Assembly: GCF_049701175.1 (NCBI RefSeq) | Contig: NZ_JBNATW010000017.1 | Span: 1-51,398 of the forward strand | Length of the DNA stretch: 51,398 nucleotides | Reading direction: 5' to 3' | DNA from: Thermovenabulum sp049701175 | GTDB lineage: Bacteria; Bacillota; Thermosediminibacteria; Thermosediminibacterales; Thermosediminibacteraceae | Shown: positions 34,447 through 41,632 of the stretch, one piece after another | Numbering within the stretch: position 1 is the first letter of the stretch | How the letters are laid out: every line of letters begins with the position of its first letter | Made by a program: the position numbers and the translations under genes | Notes under the pieces: generated by a model | Databases searched by the model: none | The model's input: only the letters and a program-made list of their open reading frames with translations | What the model was told of the DNA's origin: nothing

Positions 34447-35406
34447 TTATGCATATACATCTGATTCTATATCATCTATGGAAGGTTCAGGACTTTCCAC
34501 AGCAAACTTCAATGCTTCTTCTATATCTTTTACTACTTCTTTTTCGATGCTTTCAATTTCTTCAATGGTAGCTATATTCTCCATTATCAGTTTTTCCTTA
34601 TACCTTTTAATCGGGCATTTAAGCTTCCAAGATTCAATCTCTTCTTTGGTCCTATATAAATTGGCGTCGCTTTTTGAATGTCCCAACCATCTATAGGTTT
34701 TTGCTTCTATTAAAGAGGGCCCTTCTCCTCTTCTTGCCCTTTCCACCGCTTCCTTTACAGCATTATAAACTTCTTCAACATCATTGCCGTCTACTACAAT
34801 GCCAGGCATGCTGTACGCAGCAGCCCTTTCAGCAATATTAGCTACTGCTGTAGATTTAGAAACATGCAAAGACATGCCGTAAACGTTGTTTTCACAAATA
34901 TATACCACAGGAAGCTTCCACAAAGATGCAATGTTTAGTGATTCATGAAAAACCCCCTGATTATTGGCGCCATCTCCGAAAAAGCAAAGGGTTACCTTGT
35001 TGTCCCTTTTCAACTTTGACGCAAGGGCAGCTCCAGTAGCAATGGGAATACCACCACCTACTATACCGTTCGCACCCAAATTGCCTGATTCGATATCGGC
35101 AATATGCATTGAGCCGCCTCTCCCCTTGCAGTAACCCGTCTCCCTTCCTAATAATTCTGCAAACATTAAAGGAAGTTTTCCACCTTTAGCAATGCAGTGT
35201 CCGTGTCCCCTATGAGTACTTGTAATCATATCATCCTCTTTTATAGCTGCAATAGCTCCCACGGCAGTTGCCTCTTCACCGATTGAAAGGTGGCATGTCC
35301 CCCAAATCATATTGGCTTTAAAAAGCCTATCAACTTCCTGTTCAAATAGCCTTATTTCATACATTTTCCTATACATCCAAAGACGTTTTTCTTTTGTAAG
35401 TTCCAA
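34447..35406 (-). CDS. 2-oxoacid dehydrogenase E1 alpha subunit (acetoin dehydrogenase-like)
   Basis: This 319-residue subunit binds thiamine diphosphate through FFGDGANNQGVFHESLNIAS...ENN and has HRGHGHCIAKGG and KGRGGSMHIAD. The short length and the motif set fit acetoin dehydrogenase AcoA or the pyruvate E1 alpha of anaerobic Bacillota. The sigma-54 promoter upstream strengthens the acetoin idea, since aco operons are classically sigma-54 dependent. Pyruvate or a branched-chain 2-oxoacid cannot be excluded. The start is TTG with GGGTGAT upstream; no ATG is nearby. First gene of a four-gene operon. Confidence 0.92.
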   Translation of the reverse strand: MELTKEKRLWMYRKMYEIRLFEQEVDRLFKANMIWGTCHLSIGEEATAVGAIAAIKEDDMITSTHRGHGHCIAKGGKLPLMFAELLGRETGYCKGRGGSMHIADIESGNLGANGIVGGGIPIATGAALASKLKRDNKVTLCFFGDGANNQGVFHESLNIASLWKLPVVYICENNVYGMSLHVSKSTAVANIAERAAAYSMPGIVVDGNDVEEVYNAVKEAVERARRGEGPSLIEAKTYRWLGHSKSDANLYRTKEEIESWKLKCPIKRYKEKLIMENIATIEEIESIEKEVVKDIEEALKFAVESPEPSIDDIESDVYA

Positions 35407-35459
35407 TTTTAATCACCCCATGCTAATTTTTCTGCAAACCAAACCTTACACATCTTTAT

Positions 35460-35475
35460 AGCAATAATCGTGCCA
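35460..35475 (-). promoter_or_regulatory. Sigma-54 promoter of the 2-oxoacid dehydrogenase operon
   Basis: The minus strand reads TGGCACGATTATTGCT, an exact match to TGGCAC-N5-TTGCW with the -24 GG and -12 GC correctly spaced. It lies about 54 bases before the E1 alpha start. Related motifs 35-70 bases further upstream (35509-35544) could be activator sites. Confidence 0.88.
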
Positions 35476-35508
35476 TATAATAATTTAATTTTTTTTACCC
35501 AATAAATA

Positions 35509-35544
35509 AGGCATTTTTGCACATAATATGCCACATTTTATGCA
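35509..35544 (-). promoter_or_regulatory. Candidate activator-binding region upstream of the sigma-54 promoter
   Basis: On the plus strand GGCATTTTTGCA and TGCCACATTTTATGCA (35529-35544) are two imperfect inverted repeats at the usual position for an enhancer-binding protein. The 12 bases ACATTTTATGCA recur exactly just upstream of the LevR-type regulator gene at 46717-46728. Binding is inferred. Confidence 0.45.
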
Positions 35545-35564
35545 TGTAGTCCATGCCAGGCGCA

Positions 35565-35593
35565 CAAAAAAATACCCCGTCTAGTACGGGGCA
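35565..35593 (-). terminator. Terminator after the SAF-domain dehydrogenase
   Basis: On the minus strand GCCCCGTACTAGACGGGGT followed by ATTTTTTT is a compact, strong intrinsic terminator separating this unit from the sigma-54 operon. Confidence 0.88.
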
Positions 35594-35606
35594 TTTTTTT
35601 ATTTCT

Positions 35607-36905
35607 TTATCCAAATATTTTCTCTTGCAATCTCCTCAGCTGAACTACTGTAGAATTTTCGTCCAACTTAACAGCATCGTAAGTTATTATGTCGCCTTTC
35701 TTCACATCTTTTATTAACACCGTATTTTTATTAACAAGCCCAATGGGCAAGGCATTTTCCTTTTTTGCGTTTTCATAGGTATCAATTAATCCATAAATGG
35801 TATATCCACCAATTCCATCCAATCGTTCGCCTTTTTTAAGGTCCCTTTTAGCAACAGTAATCGTTTCCGATACCGGCTTCCCTATAGGAACAATTGTAGG
35901 TTCTTTATAAAAATATGCTCTTGCAATGGAAATGGGGGTTTCTAAACTTGTAAGGTGGTAAGGTCTATAAAAAACGTAATTTGGTCCTTCTCCCATTGAA
36001 AGATATGCCAATTCTTCCTTAATGGTATCCGATTTAGTTGTTACTACAACAAAAACACCAGGAGCAACCCCTTTTACAAACTCCACTACTCCGGTTTTTT
36101 CAAGTATCCCACCCTGCTCCTTTAGTGAAAATATTTTAGGTAGGTCTTCCACCCTACCTTCAGGTCCTATCAATCCCCTTTTCGTCGGTAAAAGTCCCGT
36201 AGCATTTGATACCGCAGTCAACTCCACCATAGTTTTGGTACCATCAACGAAAGATGTAAGCATTTTGGGGTTCATGTTATATTTTGTCGCCTTTTTTATA
36301 ATATCTTTGTCTTCCGGAGTAGCTTCACAATTTAATGGATTATTCTTTCCTTTACCTGCAGCAATTATTTCAAAACCCATGCTATCTGCAAAATCATAAA
36401 GTTCTTTAATAGCACCAGGTTCATCTCCCGCAGAAACTGTGTAGACAACCCCTGCTGTATCCGCCATTTTTTTTAATATCGGTCCTATGGTAACATCGGT
36501 TTCTACATTGAGCATAACAACATGCTTGCCATTGATTATTGAGCTAAGAGCTATGTTCGCTCCTGCCTCTGTTACTCCCGTAGCATCTACTACAATATCA
36601 ATCGAATTTGAACCGGTAATAACATTATAATCATCGGTAACGGCAAAATAACCACGACCTATTATTTCATCCAATTCAACTGAACTACTTGCAATTTTAA
36701 TATCTTCTTCCTTTATTCCAGCCATTTTATAAGCAAGCTTTGCTTCATTAACATCCAAATCGCAAACACAAGAAATGCTCATTCCTTTAAGAGTACAAAC
36801 TTGGGAAACAAGTCCCCTCCCCATTTGACCTGCTCCTACAAGACCTATTCTTATTTTTTTACCTTCTTCCTCCAGTTTCAATAACTTTTGTTTTAAATTT
36901 AACAT
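35607..36905 (-). CDS. NAD(P)-binding dehydrogenase with C-terminal SAF domain
   Basis: This 432-residue protein starts with a Rossmann domain (IRIGLVGAGQMGRGLVSQV) like homoserine dehydrogenase or Gfo/Idh proteins. VVDATGVTEAGANIAL and VMLNVETDVTIGP follow. The C-terminal SAF domain (about 350-420; VAKRDLKKGERLDGIGG, then DVKKGDIITYDAV) resembles those in sialic acid synthase and FlgA, and similar proteins are often misnamed as flagellar. The substrate is unknown; an oxidised polyol or sugar acid is plausible because it is co-transcribed with a glucitol-type EIIA. I chose ATG at 36905, six bases after GGAG, which removes an overlap with the EIIA gene. Confidence 0.82.
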   Translation of the reverse strand: MLNLKQKLLKLEEEGKKIRIGLVGAGQMGRGLVSQVCTLKGMSISCVCDLDVNEAKLAYKMAGIKEEDIKIASSSVELDEIIGRGYFAVTDDYNVITGSNSIDIVVDATGVTEAGANIALSSIINGKHVVMLNVETDVTIGPILKKMADTAGVVYTVSAGDEPGAIKELYDFADSMGFEIIAAGKGKNNPLNCEATPEDKDIIKKATKYNMNPKMLTSFVDGTKTMVELTAVSNATGLLPTKRGLIGPEGRVEDLPKIFSLKEQGGILEKTGVVEFVKGVAPGVFVVVTTKSDTIKEELAYLSMGEGPNYVFYRPYHLTSLETPISIARAYFYKEPTIVPIGKPVSETITVAKRDLKKGERLDGIGGYTIYGLIDTYENAKKENALPIGLVNKNTVLIKDVKKGDIITYDAVKLDENSTVVQLRRLQEKIFG

Positions 36906-36924
36906 TACGCTCTCCTTCCTTCTA

Positions 36925-37287
36925 TTATTCACCTTCTATTCGTATTTTATCTCCGAGAAATACATCGGGCAGTAATTTATCCTCAAGGTGAATATAACCA
37001 GGGAGTTCAGGGGTACTACTTCCATCAAATTTAAACACACAGTGTCCAATTTTCCTAATATTGCCATTTGCTTGTTCCCCTACAGCAGTCACTTTATACG
37101 GTACATCTTTAAAATATACAGTATCACCCACAGCCACATCCTTTTGCAATTCTGCCTTTGTATGGGTTATCGAAATTTCTTTTAATTCCATCGGACAGTC
37201 CTCATTAAAAATTATTAATACCTTTTGTTTCAAATACTCTGCAACCAATTCCCCAATCCTTTTGACCATGACCTCGTATTTGACCAT
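36925..37287 (-). CDS. PTS glucitol/sorbitol-type EIIA protein, orphan
   Basis: This 120-residue protein matches EIIA-Gut: EVMVKRIGELVAEYL at the start and a segment IIFNEDCPMELKEISITHTK, where His in ITHTK is the probable phosphorylation site. VGDTVYFKDVPYKVTAVG and GEQANGNIRKIGHCVFKFDG follow. It would accept phosphate from HPr. No EIIB or EIIC of the glucitol family is next to it; only the SAF-domain dehydrogenase follows after 19 bases. The ATG at 37287 is six bases after GGAGG; an ATG upstream at 37326 has no good site. A regulatory rather than transport role is possible. Confidence 0.87.
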   Translation of the reverse strand: MVKYEVMVKRIGELVAEYLKQKVLIIFNEDCPMELKEISITHTKAELQKDVAVGDTVYFKDVPYKVTAVGEQANGNIRKIGHCVFKFDGSSTPELPGYIHLEDKLLPDVFLGDKIRIEGE

Positions 37288-37371
37288 AAAAAACCTCCTC
37301 AAAATTATAAAAATTCCCTTATACATTAATTGTTCTCCAAAATAATCTTAAAACCTTCTTTTGTTAATTTT

Positions 37372-37400
37372 ATTATAAAAAGTCATTTTTATACAGTCAA
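37372..37400 (-). promoter_or_regulatory. Sigma-A promoter of the EIIA-Gut/SAF dehydrogenase unit
   Basis: On the minus strand TTGACT (37400-37395), a 17-base spacer and TATAAT (37377-37372) are near consensus and lie about 85 bases before the EIIA start. Confidence 0.82.
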
Positions 37401-37428
37401 ACTTTTATAAAAATAATATTTTTTTAAC

Positions 37429-37454
37429 AAAAAAGCCCTATTTTGCTATAGGGC
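37429..37454 (-). terminator. Terminator after the saccharopine-dehydrogenase-like gene
   Basis: On the minus strand GCCCTATAGCAAAATAGGGC followed by TTTTTT forms a clear hairpin and T run about 55 bases after the stop codon. Confidence 0.88.
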
Positions 37455-37510
37455 AAAACGAATCATTCTAATTTTGCATTATAATTAAGTATTATATCTA
37501 TTTATCTTAA

Positions 37511-38641
37511 TTAAGATTTTACTATCCTTTCTTCATAAATAACACCTTTTTCTCTTAAACCTTTCAGTATTTCTTCAAAAATTTCATCTTCCATACCCAA
37601 AAATTCAGGCGGACAGACACCTTTTTTATCGTACAAACCTTTAGCAAGAATCCTTACAACCACCGAACAGGTATATCCCGTTGTCCTGGCCATTGAAGTA
37701 ACCTTCATCATATCATCAAAATGGTCAATCAAATCATAAACATAAGAAACCTTTTCTCCATTTTTTTTGCCTTCAACGGTAACCCTCATGACTGTAAAAT
37801 CCTTTTCGCCTTCTTTTAATTTCCACATCGGGAACAAGAGTTTTGCAGTTAGTTCTATGGGCTTTACTTTTACCCCATTTATTTCAACCGGTTCGCTGTT
37901 GAAAAACCCCGTTTCCCTTAAAATCTTCATTTTTTCTGCATGACCGGGGTACCTTAAAGTTTTTTCTTTCATATTAGGAATGTTTAATGTATATAAGAGG
38001 GAGCGAAGGCCGTCAGTATTAAACGCCTCTAAAGTGCCTATAGGCGGGAAATCTACGAGTTCAACTTCCGAAAGTGCCGGTTTTTCCACAATTTCTCCGT
38101 TAACCTTCATTCTTGCAGGCCTCATATATTCATCTATTGTATCTAACGGAGAAAACACCAATTTATACTCATAAGGCCAGTACCTCGATTGAGGTAATCC
38201 GCCAACTAACACTTCACAGGATTGTGCTTCATCCAATAGTTTTGATGCATGACTTACCAAAATATTACTCATTCCTGGGGCAACACCGCAGTCAATTATT
38301 GCCGTAACATTATTCTCCTTTGCAAGTTTATCCAGTACCATACAATCTTCGGGTGCAAAAGATATATCAACAATATTCTTTTTTGCCTCTATCACCTGCT
38401 TTAACATATTAAACCCTAAAAAACCCGGAACCGCACCTACTACTAAATCAAAATCTTTTACAGCTTCTTTAATAGCATTTTCTTTTGAAAAATCTATTTT
38501 AATAGTTTTAACTTTAGACAGTTCTGCAATCCTCTTTAATGCCTCTTCACTCTTATCTGCTACTGTAACTTCAAAATCCAAAGATAAATCCCTTGCTATT
38601 AGACTTCCTACAAGCCCAGCCCCTAAAACAATAATTTTCAT
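37511..38641 (-). CDS. Saccharopine dehydrogenase family protein
   Basis: This 376-residue protein has an N-terminal NAD(P)-binding motif (IIVLGAGLVGSLIARDL) and the saccharopine-dehydrogenase features VDISFAPEDC, IDCGVAPGMSN, GGLPQSRYWPYEYK and LRYPGHAEKMKIL. The saccharopine route of lysine turnover is a possible role, but related enzymes act on other amino-acid adducts such as carboxynorspermidine or lysine 6-dehydrogenation products. No lysine genes are adjacent. It is a single-gene unit with its own promoter and terminator, and the ATG has AAAAGGGGG upstream. Family is secure; substrate is not. Confidence 0.87.
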   Translation of the reverse strand: MKIIVLGAGLVGSLIARDLSLDFEVTVADKSEEALKRIAELSKVKTIKIDFSKENAIKEAVKDFDLVVGAVPGFLGFNMLKQVIEAKKNIVDISFAPEDCMVLDKLAKENNVTAIIDCGVAPGMSNILVSHASKLLDEAQSCEVLVGGLPQSRYWPYEYKLVFSPLDTIDEYMRPARMKVNGEIVEKPALSEVELVDFPPIGTLEAFNTDGLRSLLYTLNIPNMKEKTLRYPGHAEKMKILRETGFFNSEPVEINGVKVKPIELTAKLLFPMWKLKEGEKDFTVMRVTVEGKKNGEKVSYVYDLIDHFDDMMKVTSMARTTGYTCSVVVRILAKGLYDKKGVCPPEFLGMEDEIFEEILKGLREKGVIYEERIVKS

Positions 38642-38679
38642 AAAAATTCCCCCTTTTTTGATTATTCCTTCTGATTTCT

Positions 38680-38708
38680 ATTATAGAAATTTTATTTTAA
38701 TATAACAA
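38680..38708 (-). promoter_or_regulatory. Sigma-A promoter of the saccharopine-dehydrogenase-like gene
   Basis: On the minus strand TTGTTA (38708-38703), a 17-base spacer and TATAAT (38685-38680) lie about 40 bases before the ATG. Confidence 0.68.
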
Positions 38709-38757
38709 CAACTTAAAAAGAGCGGTCAGTTTAAAATCAAAATTTTAAATTAAAACG

Positions 38758-38786
38758 TTATAAAAAGTAAAAAAAGATACATATTA
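38758..38786 (+). promoter_or_regulatory. Candidate sigma-G/sigma-F promoter of the 53-residue gene
   Basis: TTATA (38758-38762), a 17-base spacer and CATATTA (38780-38786) match the forespore consensus KHATR-N17/18-CATNHTA. The region is AT-rich, so chance matches are easy; position just upstream of a small hydrophilic gene raises its value. Confidence 0.4.
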
Positions 38787-38821
38787 AAAAAAGAAAAAAA
38801 ATTTTTTAGGAGGCATAAAAG

Positions 38822-38983
38822 ATGGAGAAAAACAAAAACAAAAAAGAAGCTCAGAAAGAAAAAGTAAGAGAAGAAATCGGTGAAGAATTTGCTGTTAAAA
38901 AAGAAGATTTAAACAGAGTAAGAGGAGCACAAAACTTTGTCGACCCAGAAAGAGGTCCAGAAAATAAAAAGAAGAATAAGTAA
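38822..38983 (+). CDS. Small hydrophilic protein, candidate spore protein
   Basis: A 53-codon gene starts at ATG 38822 with AGGAGG eight bases upstream and ends at a TAA just before a strong terminator, so it is a complete and convincing gene. The product is extremely charged and Lys/Glu/Asn-rich (MEKNKNKKEAQKEKVREEIG at the start, then EEFAVKKEDLNRVRGAQNFV). It has no Cys or Trp and no membrane segment. I do not recognise the family. Composition, size and the forespore-type promoter suggest a small spore-core protein. It lies alone on the plus strand between two minus-strand units. Confidence 0.75.
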   Translation: MEKNKNKKEAQKEKVREEIGEEFAVKKEDLNRVRGAQNFVDPERGPENKKKNK

Positions 38984-38990
38984 AAAAAAA

Positions 38991-39019
38991 AGCAGGGCTT
39001 ATTGCCCTGCTATTTTTTT
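38991..39019. terminator. Bidirectional terminator between the 53-residue gene and the transaldolase gene
   Basis: AGCAGGGC-TTATT-GCCCTGCT has T runs in both directions (ATTTTTTTA on plus, TTTTTTTTTTA on minus), closing both convergent units. Confidence 0.92.
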
Positions 39020-39665
39020 ATTTCTTCGGTACTTTTTCCCAATCCTCCAAAAACTTTTTAATGCCTAAATCTGTCATTGGGTGTTTTATCATCTGTTCCA
39101 ACACCTTATAAGGAAGGGTAGCTATATCTGCCCCTGCCTTTGCAGCATTTATTACATCCATCGGGGTCCTTATACTTGCAGCAATTATTTCAGTTTTTAT
39201 ATCGTGAAGGCTGAAAATATCCGCTATATCGGTAATCAAAGCTATTCCATCTTGTGAAATATCCGTAAACCTTCCTACAAAGGGGCTTACATACGTTGCA
39301 CCCGCCCTTGCAGCAAGAAGGGCCTGATTAGGCGAAAAGATAAGGGTTACATTAGTTTTAATGTTTTTACTGCTTAATTCCTTTACAGCTTTTAGACCTT
39401 CCCATGTCATAGGAATCTTAATCACAATATTGGGATGCCAAGAAGCAATCTCTAAAGCCTCTTTAACCATTCCTTCGGCATCAAGGCTAATGACTTCCGC
39501 ACTTATTGGTCCATCAACGATTTTGGTTATTTCTAAAATTGTTTCTTTAAATTCCCTACCTTCTCTTGCAATAAGAGTGGGATTCGTGGTAACTCCGCAT
39601 ATAACTCCCAAGGAAGCGGCTTCTTTTATCTCATTAATATTGGCAGTATCAAGAAAAAACCTCAT
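39018..39665 (-). CDS. tal: Transaldolase-like protein (TalC/FSA type)
   Basis: This short transaldolase has 215 residues. The N-terminus RFFLDTANINEIKEAASLG, then GVTTNPTLIAREG, the Schiff-base lysine in IVIKIPMTWEGLKAV, and TYVSPFVGRFTDISQDG identify the TalC family. Members transfer dihydroxyacetone units between sugar phosphates in the non-oxidative pentose phosphate pathway, or act as fructose-6-phosphate aldolase. I chose ATG at 39665 with GAGGTG upstream, which gives the family N-terminus; an upstream start would overlap the transketolase gene. It is the last gene of a unit with the split transketolase, which supports transaldolase. Confidence 0.93.
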   Translation of the reverse strand: MRFFLDTANINEIKEAASLGVICGVTTNPTLIAREGREFKETILEITKIVDGPISAEVISLDAEGMVKEALEIASWHPNIVIKIPMTWEGLKAVKELSSKNIKTNVTLIFSPNQALLAARAGATYVSPFVGRFTDISQDGIALITDIADIFSLHDIKTEIIAASIRTPMDVINAAKAGADIATLPYKVLEQMIKHPMTDLGIKKFLEDWEKVPKK

Positions 39666-39694
39666 TTTTTTCACCTCTTTTTTAAAACTTTTAC

Positions 39695-40633
39695 TCAAAT
39701 TGCCTTTAATTTCAATAATTTTTTGGCTTCACTGACAATCCTGTCTACCGTCAATCCATACATTTTAAGCAGCTCTTCGGGTTTTCCCGATTCTCCAAAG
39801 GTGTCTTCAATCCCTATTCTTTTTAACAATACGGGTTTTTCTTCGGACAGCACCTCCGCTACAGCACTTCCTAAACCACCATAAATTGTGTGTTCCTCAA
39901 CCGTTATTACGGCTTTGCAATTTGCAGCTTTTAATATAACATCCCTATCTATGGGCTTTATGGTATGAATATTTACTACCATTGCATTTATGTTTTCCTT
40001 TTTTAATTCTTCATAAGCCTTAAGGGCCTCTCCAACCATAATGCCTGTTGCAATTATTGCTACATCTTCTCCTTCCTTTAATATAACTCCTTTACCTAAT
40101 TGAAACTCATAACTTTCATCAAAAATTACATCAACAGGATGCCTCCCCAATCTTATGTAAACAGGCCCTTTGTGCATAGCTGCAGCAAATACCGCTTTTT
40201 TAGTTTCCACTGCATCTGCAGGATTTATTACTACCATGTTGGGTAAAGCCCTCATAAGAGCAATGTCTTCTATGGATTGGTGAGTAGCACCATCTTCACC
40301 AACAGTAATCCCTGCGTGGGAAGCAGCTATTTTCACATTTAGGTTCGGATAGCATATAGAATTTCTTATCTGTTCAAAAGCTCTACCTGTAGCAAAAACC
40401 GCAAAAGTGCTTGCAAAGGGAATTTTCCCGCAGGTAGCCAATCCCGCTGCTACTCCCATAAGGTTTTGTTCAGCTATACCCATATTAAAAAATCTTTCCG
40501 GAAACTTTTTTGCAAAAACTGAGGTTTTTGTAGATTTTGATAAATCCGCATCTAATACAACTAAATCTTTTATTTTTTCACCTAATTCAGCTAAAGCTTC
40601 TCCGTAGGCTTCCCTTGTAGCAATTTTGGGCAT
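39695..40633 (-). CDS. Transketolase, C-terminal subunit
   Basis: This 312-residue protein is the pyrimidine-binding and C-terminal half of transketolase, encoded separately as in many Clostridia. It contains DADLSKSTKTSVFAKKFPERF, NMGIAEQNLMGVAAGLA with the catalytic Glu, THQSIEDIALMRALPNM and, in the C-terminal domain, TVEEHTIYGGLGSAVAE. With the N-terminal subunit it moves two-carbon units between sugar phosphates using thiamine diphosphate. The ATG has TTGGAGG upstream. It lies 30 bases after the N-terminal subunit gene. Confidence 0.95.
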   Translation of the reverse strand: MPKIATREAYGEALAELGEKIKDLVVLDADLSKSTKTSVFAKKFPERFFNMGIAEQNLMGVAAGLATCGKIPFASTFAVFATGRAFEQIRNSICYPNLNVKIAASHAGITVGEDGATHQSIEDIALMRALPNMVVINPADAVETKKAVFAAAMHKGPVYIRLGRHPVDVIFDESYEFQLGKGVILKEGEDVAIIATGIMVGEALKAYEELKKENINAMVVNIHTIKPIDRDVILKAANCKAVITVEEHTIYGGLGSAVAEVLSEEKPVLLKRIGIEDTFGESGKPEELLKMYGLTVDRIVSEAKKLLKLKAI

Positions 40634-40663
40634 TTTTTATACCTCCAACTTGTTTTTATATTT

Positions 40664-41485
40664 TTACATAAGAAAATTTAAAGCTTCACGAGCCTGTTCT
40701 TTTGATGGAGCTTTACCGTGCCAATCTACCTGATTTTCCATAAAGGGTATACCCTTACCTTTAATCGTTTCAGCAATAACTGCAGTAGGTCTTCCTTTCA
40801 TATTTTTCGCTTTTTCTATTGCATCAACTATTTCATTAAAATCATGACCGTTTATATTAATTACATTCCAATTAAAAGCTTTAAATTTCTCCCCTACGTC
40901 TTCAGGAGACATAACTAAATCAATGGGCCCGTCAATTTGAAGATGGTTATGGTCTACAAAAATTGTCAGGTTGTCCAATTTATAATGAGCTGCTGCCATT
41001 GCCGCTTCCCAAACCTGCCCCTCTTGTAGCTCTCCATCACCGAGAACGGCATAGACTCTGTAATCTTTTTTATCCAATTTCCCTGCAAGGGCCATCCCTA
41101 CAGCAGCAGAAATTCCCTGCCCCAATGAGCCGGTTGTCATATCAATACCGGGGGTCTTTTTCATGTCCGGGTGTCCCTGAAGCTTTGTACCAATCTTTCT
41201 CAAGGTTTTCAGTTCTTCTACTGGGAAAAATCCTTTTTCGGCAAGAACCGCATATATTGCTGGTGCAGCATGCCCCTTTGATAAAACAAATCTATCCCTA
41301 TCCTCCCAATTAGGATTCTGAGGGTCAACCTTCATCACGTGAAAGTAGAGGGCTACTAAAATATCCGTAGACGAAAGCGACCCTCCGGGGTGGCCAGAAC
41401 CAGCCTCGGCAGTCATTTCAATTATATCCCTTCTAACCCTTTTTGCAATTTTTGTTAGTTCTTCTATTTTTCCATGGCTTAACAT
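40664..41485 (-). CDS. Transketolase, N-terminal subunit
   Basis: This 273-residue half carries the diphosphate-binding domain of transketolase: AEAGSGHPGGSLSSTDILVA, LSKGHAAPAIYAVLAE, TGSLGQGISAAVGMALAG and the thiamine diphosphate motif LGDGELQEGQVWEAA...DHN. It works with the C-terminal subunit encoded next. I chose ATG at 41485, nine bases after AGGAG; a TTG directly after that site is too close. First gene of the three-gene pentose phosphate unit, with its own sigma-A promoter and separated from the PTS genes by a terminator. Confidence 0.95.
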   Translation of the reverse strand: MLSHGKIEELTKIAKRVRRDIIEMTAEAGSGHPGGSLSSTDILVALYFHVMKVDPQNPNWEDRDRFVLSKGHAAPAIYAVLAEKGFFPVEELKTLRKIGTKLQGHPDMKKTPGIDMTTGSLGQGISAAVGMALAGKLDKKDYRVYAVLGDGELQEGQVWEAAMAAAHYKLDNLTIFVDHNHLQIDGPIDLVMSPEDVGEKFKAFNWNVININGHDFNEIVDAIEKAKNMKGRPTAVIAETIKGKGIPFMENQVDWHGKAPSKEQAREALNFLM

Positions 41486-41548
41486 TTTAATCAACTCCTA
41501 ACACCATTATTAATGTATTTAAATAAATCTCTTCAATTTACTTACACT

Positions 41549-41577
41549 AATATACTATATTTTTCTTCATTATGCAA
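41549..41577 (-). promoter_or_regulatory. Sigma-A promoter of the transketolase/transaldolase unit
   Basis: On the minus strand TTGCAT (41577-41572), a 17-base spacer and TATATT (41554-41549) lie about 65 bases before the ATG, just after the PTS operon terminator. Confidence 0.72.
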
Positions 41578-41584
41578 TTTCTCC

Positions 41585-41613
41585 AAAAAAAAGGAGCAAC
41601 ATTGCGTTGCCCC
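41585..41613 (-). terminator. Terminator of the PTS operon
   Basis: On the minus strand GGGGCAAC-GCAAT-GTTGCTCC followed by TTTTTTTT is a strong intrinsic terminator about 20 bases after the IIC stop. Confidence 0.9.
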
Positions 41614-41632
41614 TTTGATTCTATTTTTATTT

